Source: Comamonadaceae bacterium (GTDB lineage Bacteria; Pseudomonadota; Gammaproteobacteria; Burkholderiales; Burkholderiaceae_C). Taken from it: DNA of 10,013 nt. A model generated the notes under the pieces. It saw only the letters and a program-made list of their open reading frames with translations. It was not told the DNA's origin and ran no database searches. The DNA lies in assembly GCA_947374485.1 (NCBI GenBank), contig CANCCF010000150.1, positions 1-10,013 of the forward strand. Direction: 5' to 3'. Below are positions 1 to 9,431 of the stretch, in pieces (position 1 is the first letter of the stretch; each line of letters starts with the position of its first letter). The translations under genes were made by a program, and so were the position numbers.

Positions 1-1660
<1,660 letters not shown>

Positions 1661-1691
1661 GGCTCACATCTCTCTCAAAATCTGGAATGAC

Positions 1692-1716
1692 CAAACCCCC
1701 GCAGGGCGGGGGTTTG
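1692..1716 (-). terminator. Hairpin between dnaN and gyrB, probable terminator or attenuator
   Basis: The ten bases AAACCCCCGC (1693-1702) pair perfectly with GCGGGGGTTT (1706-1715) around a 3-base loop, extended by a C-G pair (1692/1716). Read on the minus strand it lies about 30 bases after the dnaN stop and about 31 bases before the gyrB ATG. The stem ends in TTTGG, so the downstream U-tract is only three bases. Termination may therefore be partial, allowing read-through into gyrB. Confidence 0.7.
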
Positions 1717-1745
1717 TGTCGGTGTCTACCGGTGGGCAGCGGACC

Positions 1746-2852
1746 TCAAATCCGCATCGGCATGACCACATATTTAAAGGTGGCGTTGTCGGGAATGGTG
1801 AACAGCGCCGAGCTGTTGCCGTCGGACAGCTCCATCGACACCATGTCCTGGCTCATATTCGCCAGCGCGTCGATCAGGTAGGTGACGTTGAAGCCGATCT
1901 CGATGCTGTCGCCACCGTAGTCGATGTCGAGCTCGTCCACGGCTTCTTCCTGCTCGGCATTGTTGGAGGCCACGCGCAGGCTGCCTGGGTCGATGTTCAG
2001 GCGCACGCCCTTGAACTTGTCGCTGGTCAAAATGGCGGTGCGCTGCAGGGTGGACAGCAAGGCCGCGCGGCCCAGCGTGATCATGTTCTTGTGGTTCTTG
2101 GGGATGACGCGGTTGTAGTCGGGGAACTTGCCCTCCACCAGCTTGGTCACAAACTCCATGCCCTCAAAGCTGAACTTGGCCTGGTTGTTGGCAAACTGCA
2201 TGTCAATCGCGCCCTCGGCATCGCTCAAGAGGCGTTGCAGTTCGATCACGGTCTTGCGCGGCAAGATCACTTCCTGCTTGGGCACTTCCACGTCCAGCGT
2301 GGCCGAGGCAAAGGCCAGGCGGTGGCCATCGGTGGCTACCAGGCTGAGCTGCTTGCCTTCGGCCACAAACAGGATGCCGTTGAGGTAGTAGCGGATGTCG
2401 TGCACGGCCATGGCAAAGGCCACCTGGTTCAGCAGGTCCTTCAGGGTCTTTTGCGGCACGCTGAATACGGGGCCAAAGTTGGCCGACTCCTGCACCAGCG
2501 GAAAGTCTTCGGCCTGCATGGTCTGCAGGGTGAATTTGCTTTTCCCGCCCTTGAGAATGACCTTGCTCTGGCTCGACTCCAGCGACACGGTCTGGTCAGC
2601 CGGCATGGTGCGCAGAATGTCGATGAGCTTGCGCGCACCGATGGTGGTGGTGAAGTTGCCGGTGTCGCCACCGAGCTCGGCGGTGGTGCGGATCTGGATT
2701 TCAAGGTCGCTGGTGGTGAACTGGATTGAGGTGCCTACCTTGCGCAACAGCACATTGGCCAGAATCGGCAAGGTGTGACGCCGCTCAACAATGCCGGCAA
2801 CGGATTGCAGAACCGAGAGCACTTTATCTTGCGTTGCCTTCAATACGATCAT
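1746..2852 (-). CDS. dnaN: DNA polymerase III beta subunit (sliding clamp)
   Basis: This is the homodimeric ring that encircles DNA and tethers polymerase III and other enzymes to it. The protein is 368 aa, close to the 366 aa of E. coli. Family signatures seen: HTLPILANVLL (26-36), the conserved IRYYLNGILF (153-162) and VATDGHRLAF (172-181), FPDYNRVIPKN (243-253), GFNVTYLIDAL (320-330) and the C-terminal VMPMRI that forms part of the clamp-binding pocket. Three repeated clamp folds are expected from the family. I chose the ATG at 2852 because MIVLKATQ matches the family N-terminus and an AGAGG ribosome-binding site sits 5 bases upstream. The reading frame stays open to a start codon at 2906, which would add 18 residues of non-family sequence. 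It lies 125 bp downstream of dnaA in the same direction with no clear terminator between, so co-transcription is likely. Confidence 0.97.
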   Translation of the reverse strand: MIVLKATQDKVLSVLQSVAGIVERRHTLPILANVLLRKVGTSIQFTTSDLEIQIRTTAELGGDTGNFTTTIGARKLIDILRTMPADQTVSLESSQSKVILKGGKSKFTLQTMQAEDFPLVQESANFGPVFSVPQKTLKDLLNQVAFAMAVHDIRYYLNGILFVAEGKQLSLVATDGHRLAFASATLDVEVPKQEVILPRKTVIELQRLLSDAEGAIDMQFANNQAKFSFEGMEFVTKLVEGKFPDYNRVIPKNHKNMITLGRAALLSTLQRTAILTSDKFKGVRLNIDPGSLRVASNNAEQEEAVDELDIDYGGDSIEIGFNVTYLIDALANMSQDMVSMELSDGNSSALFTIPDNATFKYVVMPMRI

Positions 2853-2977
2853 TTCAACCTCTTTCAGAGTCTCTGTATGGGTGCCGCTGTCCGAATGAAG
2901 CTGCACCTTTGTTAATTACCCACCATTTTCGCTGTTTTATGTGGCAATGGATGTGGCTCGCGCGCAGTTTTTAGCAT

Positions 2978-4390
<1,413 letters not shown>

Positions 4391-4406
4391 TCTTCTTTTC
4401 AGCTTC

Positions 4407-4415
4407 TGTGGATAG
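4407..4415 (-). promoter_or_regulatory. Near-consensus DnaA box (8/9)
   Basis: TGTGGATAG on the plus strand reads CTATCCACA on the minus strand, one mismatch from TTATCCACA. It lies in the predicted 5' leader of dnaA, about 17 bp before the dnaA ATG, so it could contribute to autoregulation or origin function. Confidence 0.6.
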
Positions 4416-4443
4416 TTATGGTTTGCTGTGGTGAGAATTGTAA

Positions 4444-4472
4444 ATTATCAAAGCCTTATCCACATTTTTTAA
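4444..4472 (-). promoter_or_regulatory. Likely sigma-70 promoter of dnaA
   Basis: On the minus strand a -35-like TTAAAA (4472-4467, 4/6) and a -10 GATAAT (4449-4444, 5/6) are separated by exactly 17 bp. Transcription would start near 4437, giving a leader of roughly 47 bases before the dnaA ATG at 4390. The perfect DnaA box fills part of the spacer, suggesting repression by DnaA. This is inferred from sequence match only. Confidence 0.55.
4456..4464 (+). promoter_or_regulatory. Perfect consensus DnaA box
   Basis: TTATCCACA matches the strong (R1-type) DnaA box consensus TTATNCACA exactly. It sits in the AT-rich dnaA-rpmH spacer, between the proposed -35 and -10 elements of the dnaA promoter. 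Confidence 0.85.
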
Positions 4473-4530
4473 TCGGGTGCTTGATCGATGCTGCGCTTAG
4501 CGCTTTAGAATCAGAGTCCCGCCCAAGGCC

Positions 4531-4559
4531 TTGCCGCGATTGAGAAAAACTGCGATAAT
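4531..4559 (+). promoter_or_regulatory. Sigma-70 promoter of rpmH operon
   Basis: TTGCCG (4531-4536, 4/6 to TTGACA) and GATAAT (4554-4559, 5/6 to TATAAT) are separated by 17 bp. A TG at 4551-4552 makes an extended -10 (TGCGATAAT). The start site would be near 4566, giving a leader of about 48 bases before rpmH. This is the best promoter match in the window and fits a highly expressed ribosomal protein gene. Confidence 0.7.
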
Positions 4560-4613
4560 CTTGGGTTTCCCTGATTGTTGTCGGGGTTAGAGCAAGACTA
4601 AGCAGAGATTCAA

Positions 4614-4748
4614 ATGAAACGCACATACCAACCTTCCAAGATCCGCCGCGCCCGTACCCACGGCTTTCTGGTCCGCATGAAGACCCGTGGCGGCCGCGCC
4701 GTCATCAACGCGCGCCGTGCCAAGGGCCGCAAACGCCTGGCCGTCTAA
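4614..4748 (+). CDS. rpmH: 50S ribosomal protein L34
   Basis: L34 is a small, very basic protein of the large ribosomal subunit that binds 23S rRNA. The 44-aa translation begins MKRTYQPSKIRRARTHGF and ends with AKGRKRLAV; both are hallmark L34 segments and the length matches the family. The ribosome-binding site is weak (AGAG about 6 bases before ATG). It is the first gene rightward of the candidate origin, directly after a good promoter, and precedes rnpA as in most bacteria. No terminator is seen in the 69 bp to the preferred rnpA start, so the two are probably co-transcribed. Confidence 0.98.
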   Translation: MKRTYQPSKIRRARTHGFLVRMKTRGGRAVINARRAKGRKRLAV

Positions 4749-4817
4749 GCAAACGTCCGTCAATCTGATCGGCCATTCCTTGGGGCACTTGTTTTGTCTC
4801 AGGAAGTTTCACATCCG

Positions 4818-5252
4818 GTGTGCTCCAGCGTGCAGCGATTGAAAACCCGGCCCCAGTTCCAGGCAGTTTTGTCCGGCAAGACGCTCGCCCGAACCACCCA
4901 CTTTGCATTGCACTGTGCGGATCTGGTTCTGGAGACGCCCGCCGGGATGGGTCCTCAGGCGCCCCTCTTTTCGCACGCGTGCGTCTGGTTGGGGGCCATG
5001 GTGCCCAAGCGCTGGGCCAAGCGGGCAGTGACCCGCAACGCCATCAAGCGCCAGATCTATACCGTCAGCGCACAGTTTGAACCGCATCTGGGCGTTGCCG
5101 CCCATGTGGTGCGTTTGCGTGCCAGTTTCGATCGCAAGCAATTCGTCAGTGCCAGCTCAGAACTGCTCAAGGCCGCTGTGCGGGCGGAGTTGCTGAGTCT
5201 GTTCGAGCGCGCCTGTACAGCATCCCTGCCTGCAGCCAAGGCCGCGGCATGA
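4818..5252 (+). CDS. rnpA: Ribonuclease P protein component
   Basis: RnpA is the protein cofactor that helps the catalytic RNA of RNase P bind and cleave 5' leaders of precursor tRNAs. The RNR signature is clear: MVPKRWAKRAVTRNAIKRQI, with RNAIKR at residues 73-78 of the 144-aa version. The N-terminal QRLKTRPQFQAVL is the family's substrate-binding start. The start codon is uncertain. There is no ATG: candidates are TTG 4794 (GGGG 8 bases upstream), GTG 4818 (AGGAAG 11 bases upstream, chosen here) and GTG 4830 (closest to the usual family N-terminus, MQRLKTR, but with no clear binding site). The C-terminal Ala-rich tail is longer than in E. coli RnpA (119 aa). The stop overlaps the yidD start by 4 bases (ATGA), suggesting translational coupling. 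Confidence 0.95.
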   Translation: MCSSVQRLKTRPQFQAVLSGKTLARTTHFALHCADLVLETPAGMGPQAPLFSHACVWLGAMVPKRWAKRAVTRNAIKRQIYTVSAQFEPHLGVAAHVVRLRASFDRKQFVSASSELLKAAVRAELLSLFERACTASLPAAKAAA

Positions 5253-5518
5253 TGCGTCGCGTGCTCAGTGGCCTGGTCAGGGGCTATCGCTTGTTTCTGA
5301 GTCCGAGTCTGGGCTCTTCCTGCCGTTTCGAGCCCACCTGTTCGCTGTATGCCCTGCAGGCGCTGGAGCAGCACGGCGCTGCCATGGGCAGCTATCTCAC
5401 CCTGGCACGCATTGCGCGTTGCCATCCTTGGTGCGCCGGCGGTCTTGACCCGGTGCCCCCTGATTCCCCGCGGCTGTTTGGCCGCCTGATTTCCCCGTCT
5501 GAAAAGAAACCCTCATGA
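5249..5518 (+). CDS. yidD: Membrane protein insertion efficiency factor YidD
   Basis: YidD is a small, membrane-associated cytoplasmic protein that aids YidC-dependent insertion of inner-membrane proteins. The 89-aa product has the family pattern: an amphipathic N-terminus (GLVRGYRLFLSPSLGSSC), then CRFEPTCSLYALQALEQHG with the conserved cysteines, then RIARCHPWCAGGLDPVP. The length is normal. Two tandem ATG codons (5249 and 5252) are possible starts; the first overlaps the rnpA stop as ATGA. The stop overlaps the yidC start in the same way, so rnpA, yidD and yidC form a tightly coupled set. Confidence 0.95.
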   Translation: MMRRVLSGLVRGYRLFLSPSLGSSCRFEPTCSLYALQALEQHGAAMGSYLTLARIARCHPWCAGGLDPVPPDSPRLFGRLISPSEKKPS

Positions 5519-7221
5519 ACGATATACGCCGCACCATCCTGTGGGTGATTTTTGGCTTCTCCATGGTGCTGCTGTGGGACCAGTGGCAGGTGTCCAATGG
5601 CAAGAAGGCCACCTTCTTCCCCGGCCCTGTCAGCCAGGCCAGTGCACCGGCTGCCGCCGGCAAGCCTGCGGGCGACGCATCGGTTCCGGCTGCGGTGAAT
5701 GGCCAGGCCGTGCTGCCAACGGCAACACCGGTGGCTGCCGCCGCCGCAACGCCGAAAGAGCGTTTTGAGGTCAGCACCGATGTGCTCAAGCTCACACTCG
5801 ACACCGAAGGCGGCTCGCTGGTGCGCGCCGAGTTGCTCAAATACCCGGACGCCGAAGACAAGAGCAAAAATGTGGTGCTGCTCGATGACAGCAAGGACCG
5901 CATTTACATGGCCCAATCCGGCGTGGTGGCAGGCAGCCTGGGTGGCGCCTTCCCGACGCACAAGACGGTGATGACAGCCGCAGGCCCGCACAGCCTGGCC
6001 GACGGCCAGAACGAGCTGGTGCTGACCTTTACCTCGCCGGATGTCGGCGGCATCAAGCTGGTCAAGACCTATACCCTGCGCCGTGGCGCCTACGATATTG
6101 CCGTCAAGCACGAGCTGATCAACACCTCGGCCACGGCCCAGTCGGCCCAGCTGTACCTGCAACTGGTGCGGGACGGCAACAAGCCGCCCGGCGGCTCGTC
6201 TTTCTATTCCACCTACACCGGACCTGCCGTGTACACCGAGGCCAAGAAGTTCCAGAAGGTGGACTTTGCCGACATCAAGAAAAACAAGGCCGACTTCGAA
6301 AAGACCAGCACCAATGGCTATATCGCCATGGTGCAGCACTACTTTGCCAGCGCCTGGATCCTGCCCGATGGCATGCAGCGCAACGTCTCCATGGACGCGG
6401 TGGACATCGGCGCCACGCTGGGTGATTGTTGCTACCGTGCCACCATGGTGGCGCCGTTGGAGCCACTGGCGGCAGGTGCCTCCAAGGTGGTGGAAGCCAA
6501 GCTCTTTGTCGGCCCGCAAGAAGAAAAGATGCTGGAGAGCCTGACGCCCGGCCTGGAGTTGCTCAAGGACTATGGCCACCTGACGATCCTTGCCAAGCCC
6601 CTGTATTGGCTGCTCGACAAGTTGCACAGCTTTATCCAGAACTGGGGTTGGTCCATCATGGCCCTGGTGCTGCTGCTGAAGATTGCCTTCTACTGGCTCA
6701 ACGCCAAGGCCTACGCCAGCATGGCCAAGATGAAGGCCATCAACCCCAAGATCATGGAAATGCGCGAGCGCCTGAAAGACAAGCCGCAGCAGATGCAGCA
6801 GGAGATGATGCGCATCTACCGCGAAGAAAAGGTCAACCCCATGGGCGGCTGCTTCCCCATCGTGGTCCAGATTCCGGTGTTCATTGCCCTGTACTCGGTG
6901 CTGCTGGCCACGGTGGAAATGCGCAACGCCCCCTGGATGTTGTGGATCCATGACCTCTCGGCACCCGACCCCTTCTACATCCTGCCGCTGTTCATGACGC
7001 TCACCACGCTGCTGCAAACCTCGCTGAACCCGGCCCCGCCGGACCCGATGCAGGCGAAGATGATGTGGATCATGCCGCTGGCCTTCAGCGTGATGTTCTT
7101 CTTCTTCCCCTCCGGCCTGGTGATTTACTGGATCACCAACAACGTGTTGTCCATTGCCCAGCAGTGGATCATCAACACCCGCATGGGTGTGCCGCCCAAG
7201 TTCAACCTGCCGAAGTTTTAA
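5515..7221 (+). CDS. yidC: Membrane protein insertase YidC
   Basis: YidC (Oxa1 family) inserts and folds inner-membrane proteins, alone or with SecYEG. The 568-aa product shows the gram-negative layout: an N-terminal membrane segment (about 7-21), an Ala/Pro-rich linker (about 35-80), a large periplasmic beta domain (about 82-335), then a five-helix core with membrane segments near 380-396, 446-466, about 486-500, 518-531 and 533-550. The cytoplasmic C1 hairpin (about 400-440) contains MAKMKAINPKI and EEKVNPMGGCFP. The groove position held by Arg366 in E. coli appears to be Lys389 (LLLKIAFYWL), which conserves the positive charge. The C-terminal tail is short. The start ATG overlaps the yidD stop (ATGA). 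No terminator follows; mnmE begins 29 bp later. Confidence 0.98.
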   Translation: MNDIRRTILWVIFGFSMVLLWDQWQVSNGKKATFFPGPVSQASAPAAAGKPAGDASVPAAVNGQAVLPTATPVAAAAATPKERFEVSTDVLKLTLDTEGGSLVRAELLKYPDAEDKSKNVVLLDDSKDRIYMAQSGVVAGSLGGAFPTHKTVMTAAGPHSLADGQNELVLTFTSPDVGGIKLVKTYTLRRGAYDIAVKHELINTSATAQSAQLYLQLVRDGNKPPGGSSFYSTYTGPAVYTEAKKFQKVDFADIKKNKADFEKTSTNGYIAMVQHYFASAWILPDGMQRNVSMDAVDIGATLGDCCYRATMVAPLEPLAAGASKVVEAKLFVGPQEEKMLESLTPGLELLKDYGHLTILAKPLYWLLDKLHSFIQNWGWSIMALVLLLKIAFYWLNAKAYASMAKMKAINPKIMEMRERLKDKPQQMQQEMMRIYREEKVNPMGGCFPIVVQIPVFIALYSVLLATVEMRNAPWMLWIHDLSAPDPFYILPLFMTLTTLLQTSLNPAPPDPMQAKMMWIMPLAFSVMFFFFPSGLVIYWITNNVLSIAQQWIINTRMGVPPKFNLPKF

Positions 7222-7250
7222 GCACCCTCCAAAGCGCCTTCGGCGCCGCC

Positions 7251-8654
7251 ATGCTGCCACGCCACCACGATCCCATCATCGCCATTGCCACCGCGCCCGG
7301 GCGCGGAGCGGTAGGCATGGTGCGGGTCAGTGGCAAGCAGCTGCAGCCGCTGGTGCGGGCGCTGTTCGGGCGCACACTGCCCGCGCGCGAGGCCGTGTAC
7401 CTGCCGTTCTGTGATGCGGCGGGCATCCCCATAGACCGCGGCCTGGCGCTGTACTTTGCAGCGCCCTTTTCCTTCACCGGTGAAGACGTGCTGGAACTGC
7501 AAGCCCACGGCGGTCCGGTGGTGCTGCAGTTGCTGCTGGCGCGCTGCCTGCAAGCGGCCGCGCACTGCGATGCCTTCGGTGCGCCCGTTTTGCCGGGCCT
7601 GCGCCTGGCCACGGCGGGTGAGTTCTCCGAGCGCGCCTTTCTCAACGACAAAATCGATTTGACCCAGGCCGAGGCGATTGCCGACCTGATTGACGCCAGC
7701 ACCGAGGCGGCTGCGCGCAGCGCGGCACAATCGCTTTCCGGCGCGTTTTCCAAAGAAATACACGCGCTGCGTGAAGCCCTCACGCGCCTGCGCATGCTGG
7801 TGGAGGCCACGCTGGATTTCCCCGAAGAGGAAATCGATTTTTTGCAGAAGGCCGACGCCAGTGGCCAGTTGGCACGCATCCAGGCTGCCCTGCAAAGCGT
7901 GTTCACTCGCGCTGCGCAAGGCGCGCTGCTGCGCGAAGGCATCCAGGTGGTGATTGCCGGTCAGCCCAATGCAGGCAAGTCGTCCCTGCTCAATGCCCTG
8001 GCCGGGGCCGAGCTGGCCATCGTCACGCCCATCGCGGGTACCACGCGTGACCGCGTGCAGGAGACCATCCAGATCGAAGGTGTGCCGATCCATGTCATCG
8101 ACACCGCCGGACTGCGCGCCAGCGAGGATGCGGTGGAAATCATCGGCATTGCACGAGCCTGGCAAGCCATTGCTGCGGCCAATGTGGTGCTGTTCCTGCA
8201 TGACCTGACGCGTGCTGACCAGGCTGAATACCAGGCGGGGGACGCCGATATTCGGGCCACCCTGGCGCGCACCTTGCCTGCAGGCGTGCCGGTCATGGAT
8301 GTCTGGAACAAGGCCGACGCAGTTACGGGCCCAACCCACGCGCAGGGCCTGACGCTTTCCGCGAGGACCGGGGAAGGCTTGCAGGCGCTGCGTGCATCAC
8401 TGCTGCAGGCGGCCGGTTGGCAGGCGCCTGCAGGCGGCAGCTTTATTGCCAGGGCGCGCCACATCCAAGCGCTGCGCGCCGTGGAAGAACATTGCCGGGA
8501 AGCGGCCCTTCACCTGGCTTGCCAAGCGCAGGCGCTGGACCTGCTGGCCGAGGAATTGCGCCTGGCCCAGGGCGCACTGAGCGACATCACGGGCGAGTTC
8601 AGTTCCGACGATTTGTTGGGCGTGATCTTTTCCCAATTTTGTATTGGCAAGTGA
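7251..8654 (+). CDS. mnmE: tRNA uridine-5-carboxymethylaminomethyl modification GTPase MnmE
   Basis: MnmE (TrmE) works with MnmG to make the (carboxymethyl)aminomethyl group at wobble U34 of certain tRNAs, using GTP, a methylene-tetrahydrofolate carbon unit and FAD. The protein is 467 aa. The N-terminal folate-binding domain (1-120) starts with PIIAIATAPGRGAVGMVRVSG. A helical domain contains EFSERAFLNDKIDLTQAEAI (124-143). The inserted G domain has G1 GQPNAGKS (237-244), G2 TTRD (264-267), G3 DTAG (284-287) and G4 NKAD (353-356). The C-terminus is CIGK with the conserved Cys464. The reading frame is open further upstream into yidC, but ATG 7251 gives the family N-terminus. The Shine-Dalgarno is poor and a small GC hairpin (7234-7246) lies just before the start. 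It is probably co-transcribed with yidC. Its partner gene mnmG is not in the window. Confidence 0.97.
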   Translation: MLPRHHDPIIAIATAPGRGAVGMVRVSGKQLQPLVRALFGRTLPAREAVYLPFCDAAGIPIDRGLALYFAAPFSFTGEDVLELQAHGGPVVLQLLLARCLQAAAHCDAFGAPVLPGLRLATAGEFSERAFLNDKIDLTQAEAIADLIDASTEAAARSAAQSLSGAFSKEIHALREALTRLRMLVEATLDFPEEEIDFLQKADASGQLARIQAALQSVFTRAAQGALLREGIQVVIAGQPNAGKSSLLNALAGAELAIVTPIAGTTRDRVQETIQIEGVPIHVIDTAGLRASEDAVEIIGIARAWQAIAAANVVLFLHDLTRADQAEYQAGDADIRATLARTLPAGVPVMDVWNKADAVTGPTHAQGLTLSARTGEGLQALRASLLQAAGWQAPAGGSFIARARHIQALRAVEEHCREAALHLACQAQALDLLAEELRLAQGALSDITGEFSSDDLLGVIFSQFCIGK

Positions 8655-8698
8655 TCTGTCCTACACTGTCTGCACAAGGAACACTTTTCCACACATCC

Positions 8699-9418
8699 AT
8701 GTCATTTCTACGCTGGTTTGGCAAAAAAGAAGCGGCCCACGAGTCGCTTCCAGATCAAAGCTCCGATCTGGGGCAGGTCGATGCCACGCTGCCCATCAAC
8801 CGTCTGACGCACCTGCCGCCCCATCCTGAGCGGGGTGTGGATCCAGGCAGCCGCAGAAACGAGCGCCTGGAGCGCCGTGAGCTCTTGTATGGCGTGGTGC
8901 GTGAATGCATGACGGCAGCCGGGGTGCTGTCTTCCACCTACAAGTTCAAGGTGCTGTCACTGGACGCCAGCGGCCGCAAATACCTCATCATGGTGGACAT
9001 GCCGCATGACTACCTTGCCAACCCGGTGCAGTTTGCCGACACCGAGGGCGCGATTGCCCGCAGCGCCAAAGAGCGCTACGACATTCTGGTGACGGCAGTG
9101 TATTGGCGCGTCAATGAGGTGGTGAGCGCCTCCGGATTGATGCCGCCGGTGCGTGCCACAGCGGCGCACAAGGCGCCAGAACGTCCCCCAAGCGCCGCTG
9201 CCAGCCCACAGCCGGAATCGCCCTATGCCGAGTTGCAAAAAGAAGAGGTGCTGGCCTTCAAGCGGGCCGTGGCGGCCGCCGCCAGTGGTGCTTCCCAACG
9301 CAGCGAAACCCGCAAGTCGCCACGCCGCAATCCCGATCAAGTGCCTGATTTCAGCAACACCGAGCCCTTTGAAGCCCCAGCACCACTGGGCCCTTCCCAA
9401 TTTGGCGGGCTCAGTTAG
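8699..9418 (+). CDS. Conserved-looking protein of unknown function downstream of mnmE
   Basis: I do not recognise a named family. The 239-aa product has no signal peptide or membrane segment and is probably cytoplasmic. It has a short N-terminus (MSFLRWFGKKE), a polar region, then a compact core at about 52-148 (RRELLYGVVRECMTAAGVLS followed by YKFKVLSLDASGRKYLIMVD) that reads like an alpha/beta fold with alternating strands. A Pro/Ala-rich low-complexity linker (151-176), a short helix (ELQKEEVLAFKRAV, 178-191) and a basic then Pro-rich tail follow. Codon use resembles its neighbours, so it looks native and coding. ATG 8699 is the only reasonable start; the nearest AAGGAA is about 17 bases upstream, too far for a normal ribosome-binding site. 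It lies 44 bp after mnmE and converges on apt. From memory, similar proteins occur in Burkholderiales, but I cannot confirm this here. Confidence 0.85.
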   Translation: MSFLRWFGKKEAAHESLPDQSSDLGQVDATLPINRLTHLPPHPERGVDPGSRRNERLERRELLYGVVRECMTAAGVLSSTYKFKVLSLDASGRKYLIMVDMPHDYLANPVQFADTEGAIARSAKERYDILVTAVYWRVNEVVSASGLMPPVRATAAHKAPERPPSAAASPQPESPYAELQKEEVLAFKRAVAAAASGASQRSETRKSPRRNPDQVPDFSNTEPFEAPAPLGPSQFGGLS

Positions 9419-9431
9419 GCCGCAGGCCTAA
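9415..9431. terminator. Inverted repeat spanning both stop codons, possible bidirectional terminator
   Basis: TTAGGCC (9415-9421) and GGCCTAA (9425-9431) form a perfect 7-bp stem with a GCA loop. The left arm contains the TAG stop of the plus-strand gene (9416-9418) and the right arm contains the TAG stop of apt on the minus strand (9428-9430). Neither side has a U-tract, so it is not a canonical intrinsic terminator; it may act as an RNA 3'-end stem or a weak bidirectional stop. Confidence 0.5.

Larger units (their letters stand above)
4391..4613. other. Candidate oriC / dnaA-rpmH divergent spacer
   Basis: This is the only sizeable AT-rich spacer in the window. It contains a perfect DnaA box TTATCCACA (4456-4464), an 8/9 box on the opposite strand (4407-4415), and a 40-base stretch (4435-4474) that is 75% A+T and could serve as an unwinding element. 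Genes diverge from it in both directions, as expected at an origin. Known: in many beta- and gammaproteobacteria with this gene order (for example Pseudomonas) the origin lies beside dnaA. Against: only two good boxes are visible, fewer than the usual cluster, so the region may be only the dnaA regulatory region with the functional origin elsewhere. Confidence 0.55.

Noticed and set aside
2853..2977. Possible DnaA boxes or promoter in the dnaA-dnaN spacer
   Set aside because: The best matches, such as TTACCCACC, have two or more mismatches, and no -35/-10 pair with proper spacing was found. I see no supported feature in this 125-bp stretch.
4493..4503. Palindrome GCGC-TTA-GCGC between the divergent promoters
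   Set aside because: A 4-bp stem is too short to interpret as an operator or terminator without comparative data.
7064..7072. TGTGGATCA, an 8/9 DnaA-box match inside yidC
   Set aside because: It encodes conserved YidC residues and similar TGTGGATC words recur in coding sequence; it stands alone with no origin context.
7234..7246. Small hairpin GCGCC-TTC-GGCGC before mnmE
   Set aside because: The 5-bp stem has no U-tract and could arise by chance in GC-rich sequence; not supported as a terminator, only mentioned as possible start-site structure.
5392..7260. 622-codon open frame on the minus strand opposite yidC
   Set aside because: yidC on the plus strand is unambiguous. The antisense frame is rich in His, Gly, Gln, Arg and Val with no recognisable domain, typical of GC-rich antisense shadows.
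7218..8339. 373-codon minus-strand open frame opposite mnmE
   Set aside because: It is the shadow of mnmE; no independent coding signal.
8639..8667. Promoter-like TTGTAT-17 bp-TACACT before the unknown gene
   Set aside because: The -35 matches only 3/6 and the -10 4/6, and it overlaps the end of mnmE; too weak to call.
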